A stretch of 64,000 bases of DNA, from positions 104,885,773-104,949,772 of the forward strand of contig NC_080423.1 in NCBI RefSeq assembly GCF_029873635.1, written 5' to 3'. The stretch is from Malania oleifera. Its lineage: Eukaryota > Streptophyta > Magnoliopsida > Santalales > Ximeniaceae. Under the pieces are notes generated by a model. The model did not search any database and was not told where the DNA came from. It worked only from the letters and a program-made list of their open reading frames with translations. The position numbers and the translations under genes are program-made. This document shows positions 11,025-21,822 of this stretch, in pieces (positions within the stretch are counted from its first letter, which is position 1; each line of letters begins with the position of its first letter).

Positions 11025-12722
11025 ATGGCGGATATGTTTGCCCAAGGTCAATCCGTGGACCGTCCCCCCAAATTTTGTGGAGCTAACTACCTGGCATGGA
11101 AAGATCAAATGTCAATCTTCATCCAGGCCTTTGAGTACCAAGTGTGGAACGTTATCACTAAAGGAGACTACACCTTCAAGAATGAAGAAGGCGATGACAT
11201 ACCTATTGAAAAACTTCCCTAGGCGGATGCAAAGCTAGCACAACTGAACTTCAAGACCAAGAACTTCCTCTATTGCGCTGTAAATGATGAAGAGTACAAC
11301 CGAATATGAGGATGCAACACGGCTAAGGAAATGTGGGAAAAGCTTCAGGTGACATACAAAGGTACAACCCAGGTAAAAAGGTCAAAAATTTATATGTTGG
11401 TAAAAGAATATGAGATGTTTAAAATGGAAGAAGGTGAGACAATTACTGTCATGTTTACTCGATTCACACACATCACAAATGGACTAAAAGCTCTCGATAG
11501 AAAGTACTCTATGGAAGACAATGTGCAGAAAGTCTTTCGCTCATTACCGGCATCTTGGCACGCCAAGTCCACAGCAATTGAAGAAGCAAAGGACCTCTCA
11601 AAGGTCACCCTTGACGAACTGATCGGGTCTCTTATGACCTATGAGATCAAGAAGAAAAATGATGCCGCAGAAGCTGAAGTACCCAAGAAGGCTACCAGAA
11701 TTGCTCTAAAAGCCAGAAAGCAAAAAAGAGCTCGTAGAAGAGGAAGAAAATGATGATGATAATGAAGTCGCCCTCCTTACAAGAAGATTTAGGAATTTTC
11801 TGATGAACAAACGAAATGGCAAAAGGAGAAAGGAGAATTGAGCATAAGATGCTACAATTACAAAAAGATCGGGCACCGCATGGCCGATTGTCCTCTCTTC
11901 AAAAACAAAGGCAACAATCAACAGGGAGACAAAAATAAGTTCAAAGCAATGAACACAACTGAGTGGGATGAACTGGATGGGACCTCAACCGACGAAGAAA
12001 TTGAGGAAGAAGCTGCTCATTTCTGCCTTATAGCGGATGAACAAAGTGAGGTAAACTCTGATGAAGAATATCTCCCTTCTTATGAAGAACTAGAAGAAAA
12101 TTGTAGAAAACTCTATATTGAATTAAAAGCATCTAAAAAGAAACTCAAACTCTTAGAAGAAAATCATTCAAGATGCAAACAAAAACAAATCTGCTCATGT
12201 GACACCTTGAAAGAAGAAAATGCATCTCTTAGTCTTGAAAATGAAAAACTCACTAAGGAATACATAAGTTACAAAGAGTCTTCTCAAAAGGAAGTTGGAA
12301 GCTTGAAAAGACAAATAATCGAAATTCTTCAAGAAAACTCTACATTGAAAAAGAAGGTAGAAGATCAAAACAATACTATTTATAAATTTACAAATGGTAA
12401 AGAAAATTTTGATAAGTTGCTTGGAGCTCAAAGGTTTGGAATTTTCAAAGAAGGATTAGGATACGGCCTATCGTCTTCAGAATCAATAGGATTTGCAAAT
12501 CTTTATGCCAAAAGGAGCTCCGCATCAAAGAAAAACCCTGCACCTAAACCAAACCCCTCACATGCTAATAAAGTTTGCCTATATTGTGAAAGAAAAGGTC
12601 ATATACGATTTACTTGTCCCTTCAGGGGAAATAGAGGAGAGAACTTGAATTACAAAAGGGTGATTAAGAACACTAACCCCATAGGACCCAAGAAAATATG
12701 GATACCAAAACAAGTCACTTAA
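11025..12722 (+). pseudogene. SIRE-like gag (stops and a frameshift)
   Basis: The ATG at 11025 opens MADMFAQGQSVDRPPKFCG, then a gag core with 'NYLAWKDQMSIFIQAFEYQV' and 'MWEKLQVTYKGTTQVKRSKI'. Stops at about 11221 and 11308 and a frame change near 11750-11838 break it. The first zinc knuckle (from about 11850) reads C-x-x-Y-x4-H-x4-C, so its second cysteine is replaced by Tyr. A second knuckle C-x2-C-x4-H-x4-C is intact near 12578. Between them is a Lys/Glu-rich coiled-coil-like stretch (12060-12420), characteristic of the long SIRE gag. It would package element RNA in virus-like particles; here it is non-functional. Confidence 0.85.
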
Positions 12723-12728
12723 TGATGT

Positions 12729-15700
12729 GTGCAGGTATGCTTGAAGACTGGCTCTGTAAGAAACAACTGGTTTCTCAATAGTGGATGTTCAAGACACGTG
12801 ACGGGAGATGCAAGCAAATTTCTCTCACTATCCTACAAAAAGGAAGGATTAGTCACATTTGGAGACAGTGCCAAAGGAAGAATCATCGAGAAAGGTAAAA
12901 TAGGTAATTCATCCTTGGCTATTGAAAATGTTGCTCATGTAGATACTCTTAAACACAACTTGTTAAGTGTTAGTCAATTGTGTGATTAAGGGTTAAACAT
13001 TACTTTTCAATCCACCAAATGTTTAATAAATGATTTAAATGGAAAAACCATCCTCGTAGGAAAACGTGAATCCAACATATACACAATTGAGTTTGATGAC
13101 ATCAAAACTTGTAACGTTAAATGTTTAGCAATTACTAATGAAAATTGTTGGTTATGGCATAGGAGACTAGGTCATGCAAGCATGGATCTACTTCATAAAT
13201 TTTCATCCAAAGAACTAGTAAATGGCCTACCAAAAGACAATTATGTGAAAGACAAAATTTGTGATACATGTCAATATGGAAAACAAGTTAAAACCTCTTT
13301 CAAAACCAAGAGAATGATATCTATCTTAAAACCCTTAGAGTTAATCCATCTTGATTTATTTGGCCCTAATGACATAGCTAGTATTAGTGGAAAGTTGTAT
13401 GCATTTGTTATAATTGATGACTTCTCAAGATTTTCATGGGTAATTTTTCTTGTAAACAAAAGTGACACTTGTAATGCATTCATTCATTTTTGTGGAAAAA
13501 TCCAAAATGAAAAGTGATTGTCAATTGTACACATTAGCAGTGATAGAGGGAGAGAATTTAGAAACAAAGAACTAGAAGACTTTTGCAATGAGAATGGCTA
13601 TTCACACAACTTCTCCACACCAAAAACTCCACAACAAAATGGAGTAGTTGAAAGAAAAAATCGAACACTCCAAGAAATGGCTAGGACAATGCTCAACGAA
13701 CATAACTTGTCAAAATACGTCTGGGCAGAAACCGTTAGCACAGCTTGCTATGTTAGTAACCATGTCATCATTAGATCCAAGTTAGGAAAAACCCCATACG
13801 AGATATGGAAGGGTAGGAAACCTAACATTTCACACTTTGAGGTTTTTGGATGTAAATGTTTCATATTAAATGATAGAGATCATTTGGCGAAATTTGATTC
13901 AAAATCCGATGAGGGAATTTTTATAGGATGTGCCATGAATAGCAAAGCATATAGGGTATTCAACAAAAGAATTCAAACTGTTCAAGAATCAACCCATGTT
14001 GTGTTTGATGAAACAAACCCTCACGCATCCAAAACACCTGTTGAGATAAAAGAAGATAATCAAGTCACCACCTTTAGAATTGAAAAAGAATTAGAACGAC
14101 TTAAGTTAAATAATGATCAAGATACAAACTGTCAAGATACAAACATTGATCATCTAGATTCATCTTCTCAAAAGCCTAATTAACCAGAAGAAGAGAACCA
14201 TGAACTACCTAGAGCTTGTAAGTTTGTAAAAAATCACCCAACTGATCTTATCATAGGTAGTCCATCCCAAGGAGTTAGCACTAGATCTCACCTAAGAAGT
14301 GGATGTAATCATATCGCTTTCGTATCTCATCTAGAACCAAAAAACTTTGAGGAAGCTGAAAATGATGAAAACTGGATAAATGCCATACAAGAAGAACTAG
14401 ATTAATTTGAAAGAAACAAAGTATGACACTTAGTTCCTAAACCCAAAAATACTACAACAATTGGCACCAAATGGGTGTTTAAAAATAAGAAAGATGAAGA
14501 TGGGAACATTGTTAGAAACAAAGTTAGATTGGTAGCCCAAGGGTATAACCAACAAGAGGGTATTGACTATGATGAAACCTATGCCCCTGTGGCAAGACTA
14601 AAAGCTATTAGAATGCTACTTGCCTTTGCTTACTACAAAAACTTTAAATTATTTCAAATGGATGTAAAAAGCGCGTTTTTAAATGGATACATAAATGAAG
14701 AAGTATATGTCAAGCAACCTCCAAGATTTAAGAGCCACACTCATCCCGATTACGTATACAAACTTTCAAAAGCCCTTTACGGACTCAAGCAAGCACCAAG
14801 AGCATGGTATGAGCGTTTAAGTAAATTTATCCAAGACAATGGGTTCACAAGAGGAAAATTCGACACTACTCTTTTCTTAAAACATAAGGAGAATGATATG
14901 CTAGTCATACAAATTTATGTAGATGATATCATTTTCGGTGCCACCAATGAAACTTTGTGTCAAGATTTTGCTCAAACTATGCAGGAAACATTTGAGATGA
15001 GTATGATGGGTGAACTAACATTCTTCCTAGGATTACAAATTAAACAAATGAAACATGGAATCTTTATAAATCAAGCCAAATACGTTAAGGACATGTTAAA
15101 GAAATTCAGTCTTGAAATGGATAAGTCTAAGGTAACCCCTATGAGCATCACAACAAAGCTTGACGCTGATGAAAAAGGGAAAAATGTTGACCAAAAACTC
15201 TACCGTGGAATGATTGGTAGTTTGTTGTACCCCACTTCTAGCAGGCCCGATATAATGTTCAGTTTTTGTCTATGCGCTAGATTCCATTCTTGTCCCAAAG
15301 AATCTCATATTCATGCATTCAAAAGAATCTTTAGATACCTAGCAGGCACCCGTGACTCTTCTATCCTAAGAATGCTCCCTTTGACCTCACCTACTACTCT
15401 GATGCTGACTACAGTGGTTGCAAAACTGATAGAAAAAGCACCAGTAGAACATGTCATTTCCTAGGACACTCTCTTGTGTCCTAGTTTTGCAGAAAATAAA
15501 CCTCAGTAGCTCTCTCAACCACCGAGGCTGAGTATATTGCAGCTGGTAGTTGCTGTGCTCAAGCCTTATACATGAAACAATAGCTTGAGGGGTTCCGAAT
15601 CTTACTTAAGGGTACTCCAATCCATTGTGACAATACTAGTACCATCAACATTTCAAAAAATTCGTGCCTCCATTCTAGAACTAAGCAAATTGAAATTAGG

Positions 15701-15862
15701 CACCACTTTATTCGAGACCATGTTCAAAAGGGAGACGTTGAGTTGGTTTATGTTCCTACTGAAAATCAACTCGCCAACATTCTAATTAAGCCACTCAATG
15801 AAGAAAGATTCCATAAAATCCGACATGCCCTAGGCATGTGTACTCCTTCAAATATATCATAG
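12729..15862 (+). pseudogene. SIRE-like pol: protease, integrase, RT, RNase H (broken)
   Basis: The protease active site near 12775 reads NSGCSRHV where DSG is expected (catalytic Asp to Asn). A pre-integrase zinc region (LGHASMDLLHKF ... CDTCQYGKQ) lies at 13150-13300. The integrase core follows with HLDLFGP, FVIIDDFSRFSW, SSDRGREF and [13 protein letters not shown] (13340-13670), with a stop at 13515-13517. RT is in one long frame 14475-15464 with intact YVDDIIFG (about 14920) and 'LSKALYGLKQAPRAW'. RNase H then needs two frame changes: 'SDADYSG', 'ALSTTEAEYIAA', 'HSRTKQIEIRHHFIRD', and a terminal stop near 15862. Domain order PR-IN-RT-RH defines Ty1/copia. Confidence 0.88.
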
Positions 15863-15937
15863 GACCCTTATATTGGTTCTTACTCCATACTTTAGCTCAT
15901 CCTACGCTTAACTCAATTTTTTCTCTCTCTTTCTACT

Positions 15938-16060
15938 CTCGTCGACGAACACAAGGTATTCGTTGCCGAGAAGCCTGTCATATTCGTCGACGAACACAGG
16001 GGTCTCTTCATTGAATTTGGCTTAATTTCTTCGATGAACACAGGGCCTCGTTGACGAAAT
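15938..16060 (+). promoter_or_regulatory. Palindrome cluster between pol and the third ORF
   Basis: TCGTCGACGA is exact at about 15939 and 15983, with variants at 15960, 16029 and 16049. They are embedded in the same 'cgaacacagggnntcg' context as in the LTR U3. A CT-rich leader-like stretch follows and the third ORF starts at 16345. No strong TATA box is seen. A role as an internal promoter for ORF3 is inference. Confidence 0.45.
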
Positions 16061-16344
16061 CTGTCGGGACACTTCATATTCCCGCTCTCACAACCCCTTC
16101 TTTTTGCAAACCCTAGCCATCATCTTTCGATCCCTTTCCTTCCTCTCGACACTCTGTCTCTCTCTCCCCTCCTTCTCTCAACCCATCTTGTCCCACGCAC
16201 CCTCTCGACCATCTACCTCACTCCACCTCTCTCTCTCTCTCACCACTACACACGCTCTCCGCAGCCTCCCCTCTCCTTGGCTCTCCTCTCATCGCCTACC
16301 ATCTCTTCCATTTCTCCAACTCTCTCCTTCCCCTTCATCCTTCA

Positions 16345-17443
16345 ATGGCTCCCAAACCAAAGCGTCGTAACCTTCAAATCGAGGCCGGTGAAGGCTCCTC
16401 TCATCGTCCTACCACCGTTCCCTCTCCGACTGCCCCTGCTTCGTCTCTCCAGAGGCCGCCTATCGCTATCAGAATAACATTCTAAAGCAGCACATCGTTT
16501 ACGGGAAGATTGTGCCCTCCGACTTCCTTCAGCTCCATTTTCCCACTCTCTTCTCCAAAATTAAAGCTCTCAGATGGGATACTCTCTCTACCTAGTTGAG
16601 CTTGTCTATGAGGACCTGGTTCGTCAATTCTACGCCAATTTTGTTCCCTCACATCGCGACATTGCCACCTACTCCACAATTCACAGGACCGTCATTCGAC
16701 TCTTCGAGGACACGTTCTCCACCACACTTGGTTGTGCCAATTATCCACTCCGAGGCCTCCCCAAGGTTTCTTGGCCCACACGGTTTGACTAGTTCGACTC
16801 GCACGCCGCACTTAAGCTCATCACTGGTAACCCTCGCATTCCCTCCATTGCCCGCCCCAAATCCAAAGACCTCACAGTTGAATTTAGGGTCCTCCACCAC
16901 ATGATCACATACAATCTTTGCCCTCGCACTGGTGGACGGGATTGGGTCACATTGGGCGATGTTTTCAACATGTACGGCCTCTAGGTTAGGCGTGGTATTT
17001 ACTTTCCCTCCATCATTGTTCTGAATATGGAAGAGAGCCTAAAACAGCAGCGGGGTTGCCTTCCCTATGGTCGTCTCCTCACTACCTTTTTCGATCATTT
17101 CGAGCTCATCCACGCTAGCCTACCTTGCATTCGTCCTGTGCCCGAGGATATATACACCGAGGCAACCCTTCATCGCATGCACTTTGAAAAATACGATGCC
17201 ACCAACACGTGGGTCAAAGCCCACGAGCAGGGTCAAGTTCCAATCAATGAAGTTGAGGCCGCCATGGAGGAAGCAGAAGAAGAAGAAGGTGAGGATGAGG
17301 ATATTTCCTATGGCCGTATCCTAGAGCGCCTAGACGGCCTACAGCACACCATGACGCAATCTGAAATACATCACTGCAATCGTTTTGATTCCCTAGATGC
17401 GTCCCTTGCCCGTCAAGAAAAACACCAATTGCGCTCGCTTTAA
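16345..17443 (+). pseudogene. Third ORF of the SIRE-like element (env-like position; plant transposon-protein domain)
   Basis: The ATG at 16345 opens MAPKPKRRNLQIEAGEG, then a Pro/Ser-rich stretch. A globular part is recovered by switching among frames: 'YRYQNNILKQHIVYGKIVP', 'ALRWDTLS', 'LVRQFYANFVPSHRDIATYS', 'LKLITGNPRIPS', 'VLHHMITYNLCPRTGGRD' and 'GDVFNMYGL'. It resembles the plant 'putative transposon protein' domain seen downstream of pol in some SIRE/Maximus elements (recognised from memory, not searched). The last segment 17027-17443 is an intact frame ending in an acidic run (EEAEEEEGEDED) and a weakly heptad-like tail. Stops near 16482, 16596, 16789 and 16983 kill it. The function of this protein is unknown. 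Confidence 0.6.
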
Positions 17444-17935
17444 CACCATTGACGTTTCCTTTGCTGACCTCTTCGACCACCTTGGTCACCTGCGCAAGTA
17501 GCCCTCCGTTTCTACTTTCCCCTAATTTTGATTATGGCAAAGGGGGAGAGATATAGGCTTTTATTCGGATGTACTTCCAGTTGGTGTAGTAGCTTTGTAG
17601 TCACTGCAAGTAATGTAGTAATTTAGTATTTCATTGAGATTATTGTACTTAGTAAGTATTGAAATTGTTGAACATAAATGCACTATCTTTGTACCAACAT
17701 GCTTGAATGATTGATATACTGGACTATTACATATCAATTTTCTGCAGGATTACTTGGGAAATGTCTTACTTATAGACGGCATGCTGCCGAAAATTTAAAT
17801 AAAATCTTCATTCATATAATGCAAACATTAAGGGGGAGAATTTATTTGAACTCTAAACCTACACATTTAGTAAGGGGGAGCATATATCTTTCAAAAAGAA
17901 CACTAATGGATTGTCATCATTAAAAAGGGGGAGAA
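17444..17935 (+). other. Non-coding 3' region and polypurine tract of the SIRE-like element
   Basis: Contains three AAGGGGGAG-type purine runs: about 17540, 17830-17840 and 17872-17880. The one at 17922-17935 (AAAAAGGGGGAGAA) abuts the 3' LTR and is the likely plus-strand primer. Multiple purine tracts are usual in SIRE-type elements. Confidence 0.75.
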
Positions 17936-18125
17936 TGTTAGACCAAGTGGTTAAGGGTCTTTCATTCCAACTATGTTTTGATGACAACAACCCATTAGCA
18001 GTTCTTTAAGGCTACTAACATTTTTCCCTAGTCGTGTTCAGCTGCACAGAATGGCGCCAAAGCAAATAAGTTTCAAATAAGCCAGAAGAAACTCATGACA
18101 TGACCAAAAGTTCAGCCACTCAAAG

Positions 18126-18865
18126 TGTAACGCCCAAACCTAGGTCTACCAAGGAGCACTGCGTCTCTCCTCCTCCACTTGGACCAGACAACAAGGGGCG
18201 GGCCTTATCGGACTAATGACTAGCCCCACAAACCAACACGTGTCCTTTTCAGTTTATTTTGTCCTCACTCACACACTTCCTGAGAAAACTTCCCAGGAGG
18301 TCACCCATCCCAAGAATGCTCCAAGCCAAGCACGCTCAACCGTGGAGTTCTTATGAGAAGGTTCCCGAAAAGAAAGGTGCACCTTGTTGATATGGGTAGT
18401 AACATCTAGTCTTTTAAGCATTTCATCCATGGGGTATCACATTCTCCCCCACTTATAGAACGCAACGTCCTCGTTGCGAACCCACATTTCCAAACCCAGG
18501 TAATGTGAATCTCATCACACTTCCGACTGCGTGTTGGCTCTGATACCATTTGTAACGCCCCAACCTAGGTCTACCAAGGAGCACTGCGTCTCTCCTCCTC
18601 CACTTGGACCAGACAACAGGGGCGGGCCTTATCGGACTAATGACTGGCCCCACAAACCAACACGTGTCCTTTTCAGTGTGTTTTGTCCTCACTCACACAC
18701 TTCCTGAGAAAACTTCCCAGGAGGCCACCCATCTCAAGAATGCTCCAAGCCAAGCACGCTTAACCGTAGAGTTCTTATGAGAAGGTTCCCGAAAAGAAAG
18801 GTGCACCTTGTTGATATGGGTAGTAACATCTAGTCTTTTAAGCCTTTCATCCATGGGGTATCACA
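18126..18865 (-). mobile_element. Cassandra TRIM retrotransposon
   Basis: Two near-identical LTRs, 18126-18441 (316 bp) and 18551-18865 (315 bp, about 97% identical), flank only 109 bp. On the minus strand TGGTATCAGAGCC (rc of 18537-18548) directly follows the 5' LTR, a full initiator-tRNA-Met primer site. A purine tract (rc of 18442-18454, AAGTGGGGGAGAA) precedes the 3' LTR. The flanking 5-bp duplication is CAAAG (18121-18125, 18866-18870). Both LTRs hold 5S-rRNA-like sequence, the hallmark of Cassandra. There is no coding capacity, so it depends on enzymes from other elements. It is the youngest insertion of this nest because it interrupts the SIRE-like 3' LTR. Confidence 0.93.
18289..18410 (-). 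other. 5S-rRNA-derived segment in the Cassandra LTR
   Basis: Read on the minus strand it contains GGGATGGGTGACCTCCTGGG and, further 5', a GAACTCCACGG-GAGCGTGCTTGG-like core, matching the internal-control-region half of plant 5S rRNA. The second LTR holds the parallel copy at about 18713-18834. Divergence is too high for a functional 5S gene, but the RNA polymerase III promoter boxes may be partly kept. Confidence 0.85.
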
Positions 18866-19105
18866 CAAAGCATTCATGGACTCTACATCATATGCAAGTG
18901 TTCTAAAGATTGAGTGTGAAAAAGAGAGAGATTATTTTGTAAATCCCTTGTATATGGAGTGACTCAAATAAAGAGTAAGAAATGAGCATATCACACACAC
19001 ACAACAAAAACAAGTAAAGCTACTTAAGGTGTCTAAAAACCCTTAAACAGACAAGGACCTTTCTTAGAACTTAAAAGGATTTTTTTCTAAAGAAGTAAGA
19101 AGGGA

Positions 19106-19525
19106 CTCGTCGATGAACACAGGGCTTCGTCAACGAGTATAACACATACCCTCGTCGACAAACACAGGGTTCTCGTCGATGAAAAGAAACCGAGACTTGT
19201 CTGAATTCAGAACCAACAACTCGTCGATGAACACAGGGCTTCGTCGACGAATACACTGAAGAGCTCGTCAACGAACACAGGGTTCTCGTCGACGAAAAGA
19301 AACCGAGACTTGTCTGAATTCAGAACCAGCAACTCGTCGACAAACACAGGGCTTCGTCGATGAATACACTGAAGAGCTCGTTGACGAAGTACAAATCTCG
19401 TCGACGAATGTCGAGCTGCAGGGATCATTAAATGCAACAGAAGGGCTAGTTTTACCCATGTCTTGCATCAATAAATGTCCAACGGCTCTCCAACACCCAG
19501 CTCACCCATTTGGTGTTTAAATAAG
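19106..19525 (+). promoter_or_regulatory. U3 palindrome array and TATA-like box, SIRE-like 3' LTR
   Basis: About ten TCGTCGACGA variants lie from 19107 to 19410, in two copies of a 113-bp unit (the shared 'gagacttgtctgaattcag' begins at 19192 and 19305). TTTAAATAAG follows near 19516 and the GTG-rich leader after that. This is the uninterrupted version of the 5' array. Confidence 0.6.
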
Positions 19526-20115
19526 GGTTATTGCATTTACTTCTCACCAAGAAAAATCATTTACTTATTAAGATCATTTTTTGTGCTTTCATTCTAGGGT
19601 TTCCCTTATACTCACTTGCCCTCTTCTTGCTGCACTTGCTCTTGTTTTTACTCCGTTGAAAAGAGTACATAGTGTGAAGATATTGTGGTGATACTCAGCT
19701 CAAAGGGAGCATTTAATATTGTATTCACCTCTTATCAACTACTTGTAAAGAAAGGCCATTTGTGAGTCATTGTAGGGTATCTCTAAGTGAGTACTTTGTT
19801 GAAGCTCTTTGTGAGCAGTTGTGTGTATTGGCTTCTCTGCCTAAAGGAGGATCGTATAGTGGATTTTGGGAATCCTTGAGTTGGTCTCAAGGCGTGGACG
19901 TAAGGTGGGTGCCGAACCACATTAATATCGTCGTGTTAAGTTTCTCTGCTCTCCTCTCTTTTCTATACTGCTCATTCATTACCATTTGCTGCACTTTTAT
20001 ATTGTGATATTATGCACTTGTTCTTGGAAAGATTTTTGTGTTTGTAGAAAATTTGCATATCCTCAAGAAACGTCTATTCACCCCCCCCCCCTCTAGACAC
20101 TCAATCGGGCCAACA

Positions 20116-20820
20116 TGCATCATGCAAAACCAGTTTCATCTCCCATGTCAACATCCTTTAAACTCTTAGCCCTTGAGGGAAATTCCTTTGAGAATCCTCA
20201 TTTATATCGTAGTATAGTTGGCAGCTTACAATACTTATCTTTTACTCATCCAAACGTATCATTTGTTGTCAATAAAGTGTGCCAATACATCCATAACCCA
20301 AGAATTCCACATTGGCAAGCTGTCAAAAGAATTCTTAGGTAGCTTAGAAAAACTCCCCATTTGGTCTTCTCTCTTCCAAAACTTCCAAACTCGTACTCTT
20401 CGCATTCTCCAATGCTGACTAGGCTGGTTGCCCTGATGATTGAAAATCCACAGGCAGGTTCTGTATCTTCTTTTGGTGGCATCTTATTTATTAGGGTTCA
20501 AAAAAACAACCCAAAATTGCTAGATCATGCACTAAGGTTGAGTATAAGGCGGTTGCCAATTCAACTTGTGAAATGCTATGGATTCAATCTCTTTTGATGG
20601 AACTTGGAATTTTTTTTAAAGATCCACCATCCTTGTGGTGTGACAATTTTGGGGCTACAGATTTATCTGTAAATCCAATTCTACATGCTAGAACAAAACA
20701 TGTAGAACTTGATTATTATTTTGTACAGGATCGTGTAGCAGCCAAGACACTCAATGTCTCCTTCGTATCCAATAAAGATCTAGTGGCGAAAATACTCACT
20801 AAACCATTGTAAACAACACG
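20116..20820 (+). pseudogene. copia-A: RT end and RNase H (decayed)
   Basis: It continues the RT frame broken at 7090: HAKPVSSPMSTSFKLLALEG, 'YRSIVGSLQYLSFTHPNVSF', 'QYIHNPRIPHWQAVKRILR'. RNase H pieces follow in shifting frames ('LHARTKHVELDYYFVQDRV', 'FVSNKDLVAKILTKPL') with a stop at about 20810. The exact continuity across the TGCAT duplication proves that the SIRE-like element landed in this RT gene. Confidence 0.88.
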
Positions 20821-20863
20821 GTCCTTACTCCTTCGATCAAGTGCCACTTGCATCGAAGGGAGC

Positions 20864-21192
20864 TGTTAAGGATAATACCAAGTCAGATCATCACTTGGCA
20901 ATATCAGAAGAAACTTCCACCATCACCACAACAAGCAACAAGCAAGGCACTACAAAGGACAGCAAGGCATTGTAGAGGATTAGCAAAGATTCTTCTAGAA
21001 GTAAAAGATCATTTCTGGTAGGACAGGTGTCCATTGATCTTGATTGTGTGGAAAGTTGTTAGCTCTTGAATGTGTCTATAAAAGCCATGTTATAGTACGA
21101 CAGAATGTATGAAAAAGAAATGGAATGAATATTGAATTCCCTTGAGTACTCTATCCAGCACTTGATGCTCATGCTAAGCAATTATCTCAACA
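20864..21192 (+). repeat. 3' LTR of copia-A
   Basis: TGTTAAGGATAATACC at 20864 follows a purine-rich GAAGGGAGC tract, and the LTR ends ATCTCAACA at 21192 (329 bp). The matching 5' LTR is outside the window, so the ends rest on the TG...CA rule and on the position after RNase H. Confidence 0.75.
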
Positions 21193-21203
21193 ATACACAA
21201 GTC

Positions 21204-21487
21204 TAAGGACGAGCATTCGATCGGTTTGATTAAAAAATCTCATTAACTGAATCGGTTGAAATTTCATATTTAACCAAACTCAAAACCGACCAAACCAAAT
21301 TTCGATTAAGTTAGTTATCCAATTTTATATATAATATATAAAATATATAAAAAAAATCAAACCGAAGATCAAAAATTGAAATTCAACGAAAATGAAAACT
21401 GAATCGAACCAAATAAATTTTTAACCGAATTGAACCAATCAAATTTACTCAATTAATTTGGTTTTAATGGAATTATACTCACCCCTA
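21204..21487. mobile_element. hAT-type MITE
   Basis: 284 bp flanked by a perfect 8-bp duplication CACAAGTC (21196-21203, 21488-21495). The terminal repeats are imperfect: TAAGGACGAGCATTCG on the left, and TAGGGGTGAGTATAA read from the right on the minus strand. The interior is AT-rich with repeated 'aaccgaac'-like strings and has no ORF. The 8-bp duplication and short ends fit hAT. Confidence 0.85.
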
Positions 21488-21611
21488 CACAAGTCAAGGG
21501 TATAGTATCATTGTATTAAAATGTCCATTAATATTCTCAATTGTGAACATTCTACATATATTTTTAAGAAAAAAATAAAAATATTCTCATAAAAACGATG
21601 AGGACTTTGCA

Positions 21612-21822
21612 TGACAGACTTTGTATTTGCTGAAAAATACTCTTTTTTTATTTAATACAAAATACAGAATACATGGTTGTATTTATACAACACAAGAAAC
21701 AAGAAAAAGAAAAATAACAACTTAACTATCTAAAACAATATTAACTAACTCAGCTGCTCCTCTTCTATCTTAGCTTTAGATTTTAGCACCAGCTATTCAA
21801 TCCTTGAAGCAATATTCCAATA
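21612..21822 (-). repeat. 3' LTR of copia-C
   Basis: Left copy on the plus strand, from TGACAGACTT to TTCCAATA; the last CA has mutated to TA. It pairs with 26554-26765. Confidence 0.9.

Larger units (their letters stand above)
7091..20115 (+). mobile_element. SIRE/Maximus-like Ty1/copia retrotransposon with third ORF (copia-B), full length but dead
   Basis: The left LTR starts CGTTAGACCAAG at 7091 (TG mutated to CG) and the right LTR starts TGTTAGACCAAG at 17936; both end GGCCAACA (10965, 20115). A perfect 5-bp target duplication TGCAT (7086-7090, 20116-20120) flanks it and the host copia-A RT reads through the junction. Order inside: 5' LTR, primer site at 10968, gag, pol (protease-integrase-RT-RNase H), third ORF, purine tract ending at 17935, 3' LTR. 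Each LTR carries its own insertion (solo LTR D in the left, Cassandra in the right). Without these the element is about 9.8 kb. Many stops and frameshifts make it non-autonomous. Confidence 0.92.
17936..20115 (+). repeat. 3' LTR of the SIRE-like element (contains the Cassandra TRIM)
   Basis: TGTTAGACCAAG at 17936 to GGCCAACA at 20115. Removing Cassandra (18126-18870 with its duplication) gives about 1435 bp, the same as the 5' LTR without solo LTR D. It carries its own TTTAAATAAG box near 19516. Confidence 0.92.

Noticed and set aside
18289-18834. Two 5S rRNA genes
   Set aside because: The 5S-like segments are within Cassandra LTRs, diverged and without the full 120-nt gene; annotated as derived sequence only.
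19106-19410. Regularly spaced palindromic repeats resembling a CRISPR array
   Set aside because: Units are 10-12 bp with variable spacing and mutated copies, lie inside plant retrotransposon LTRs, and no cas-like gene exists.
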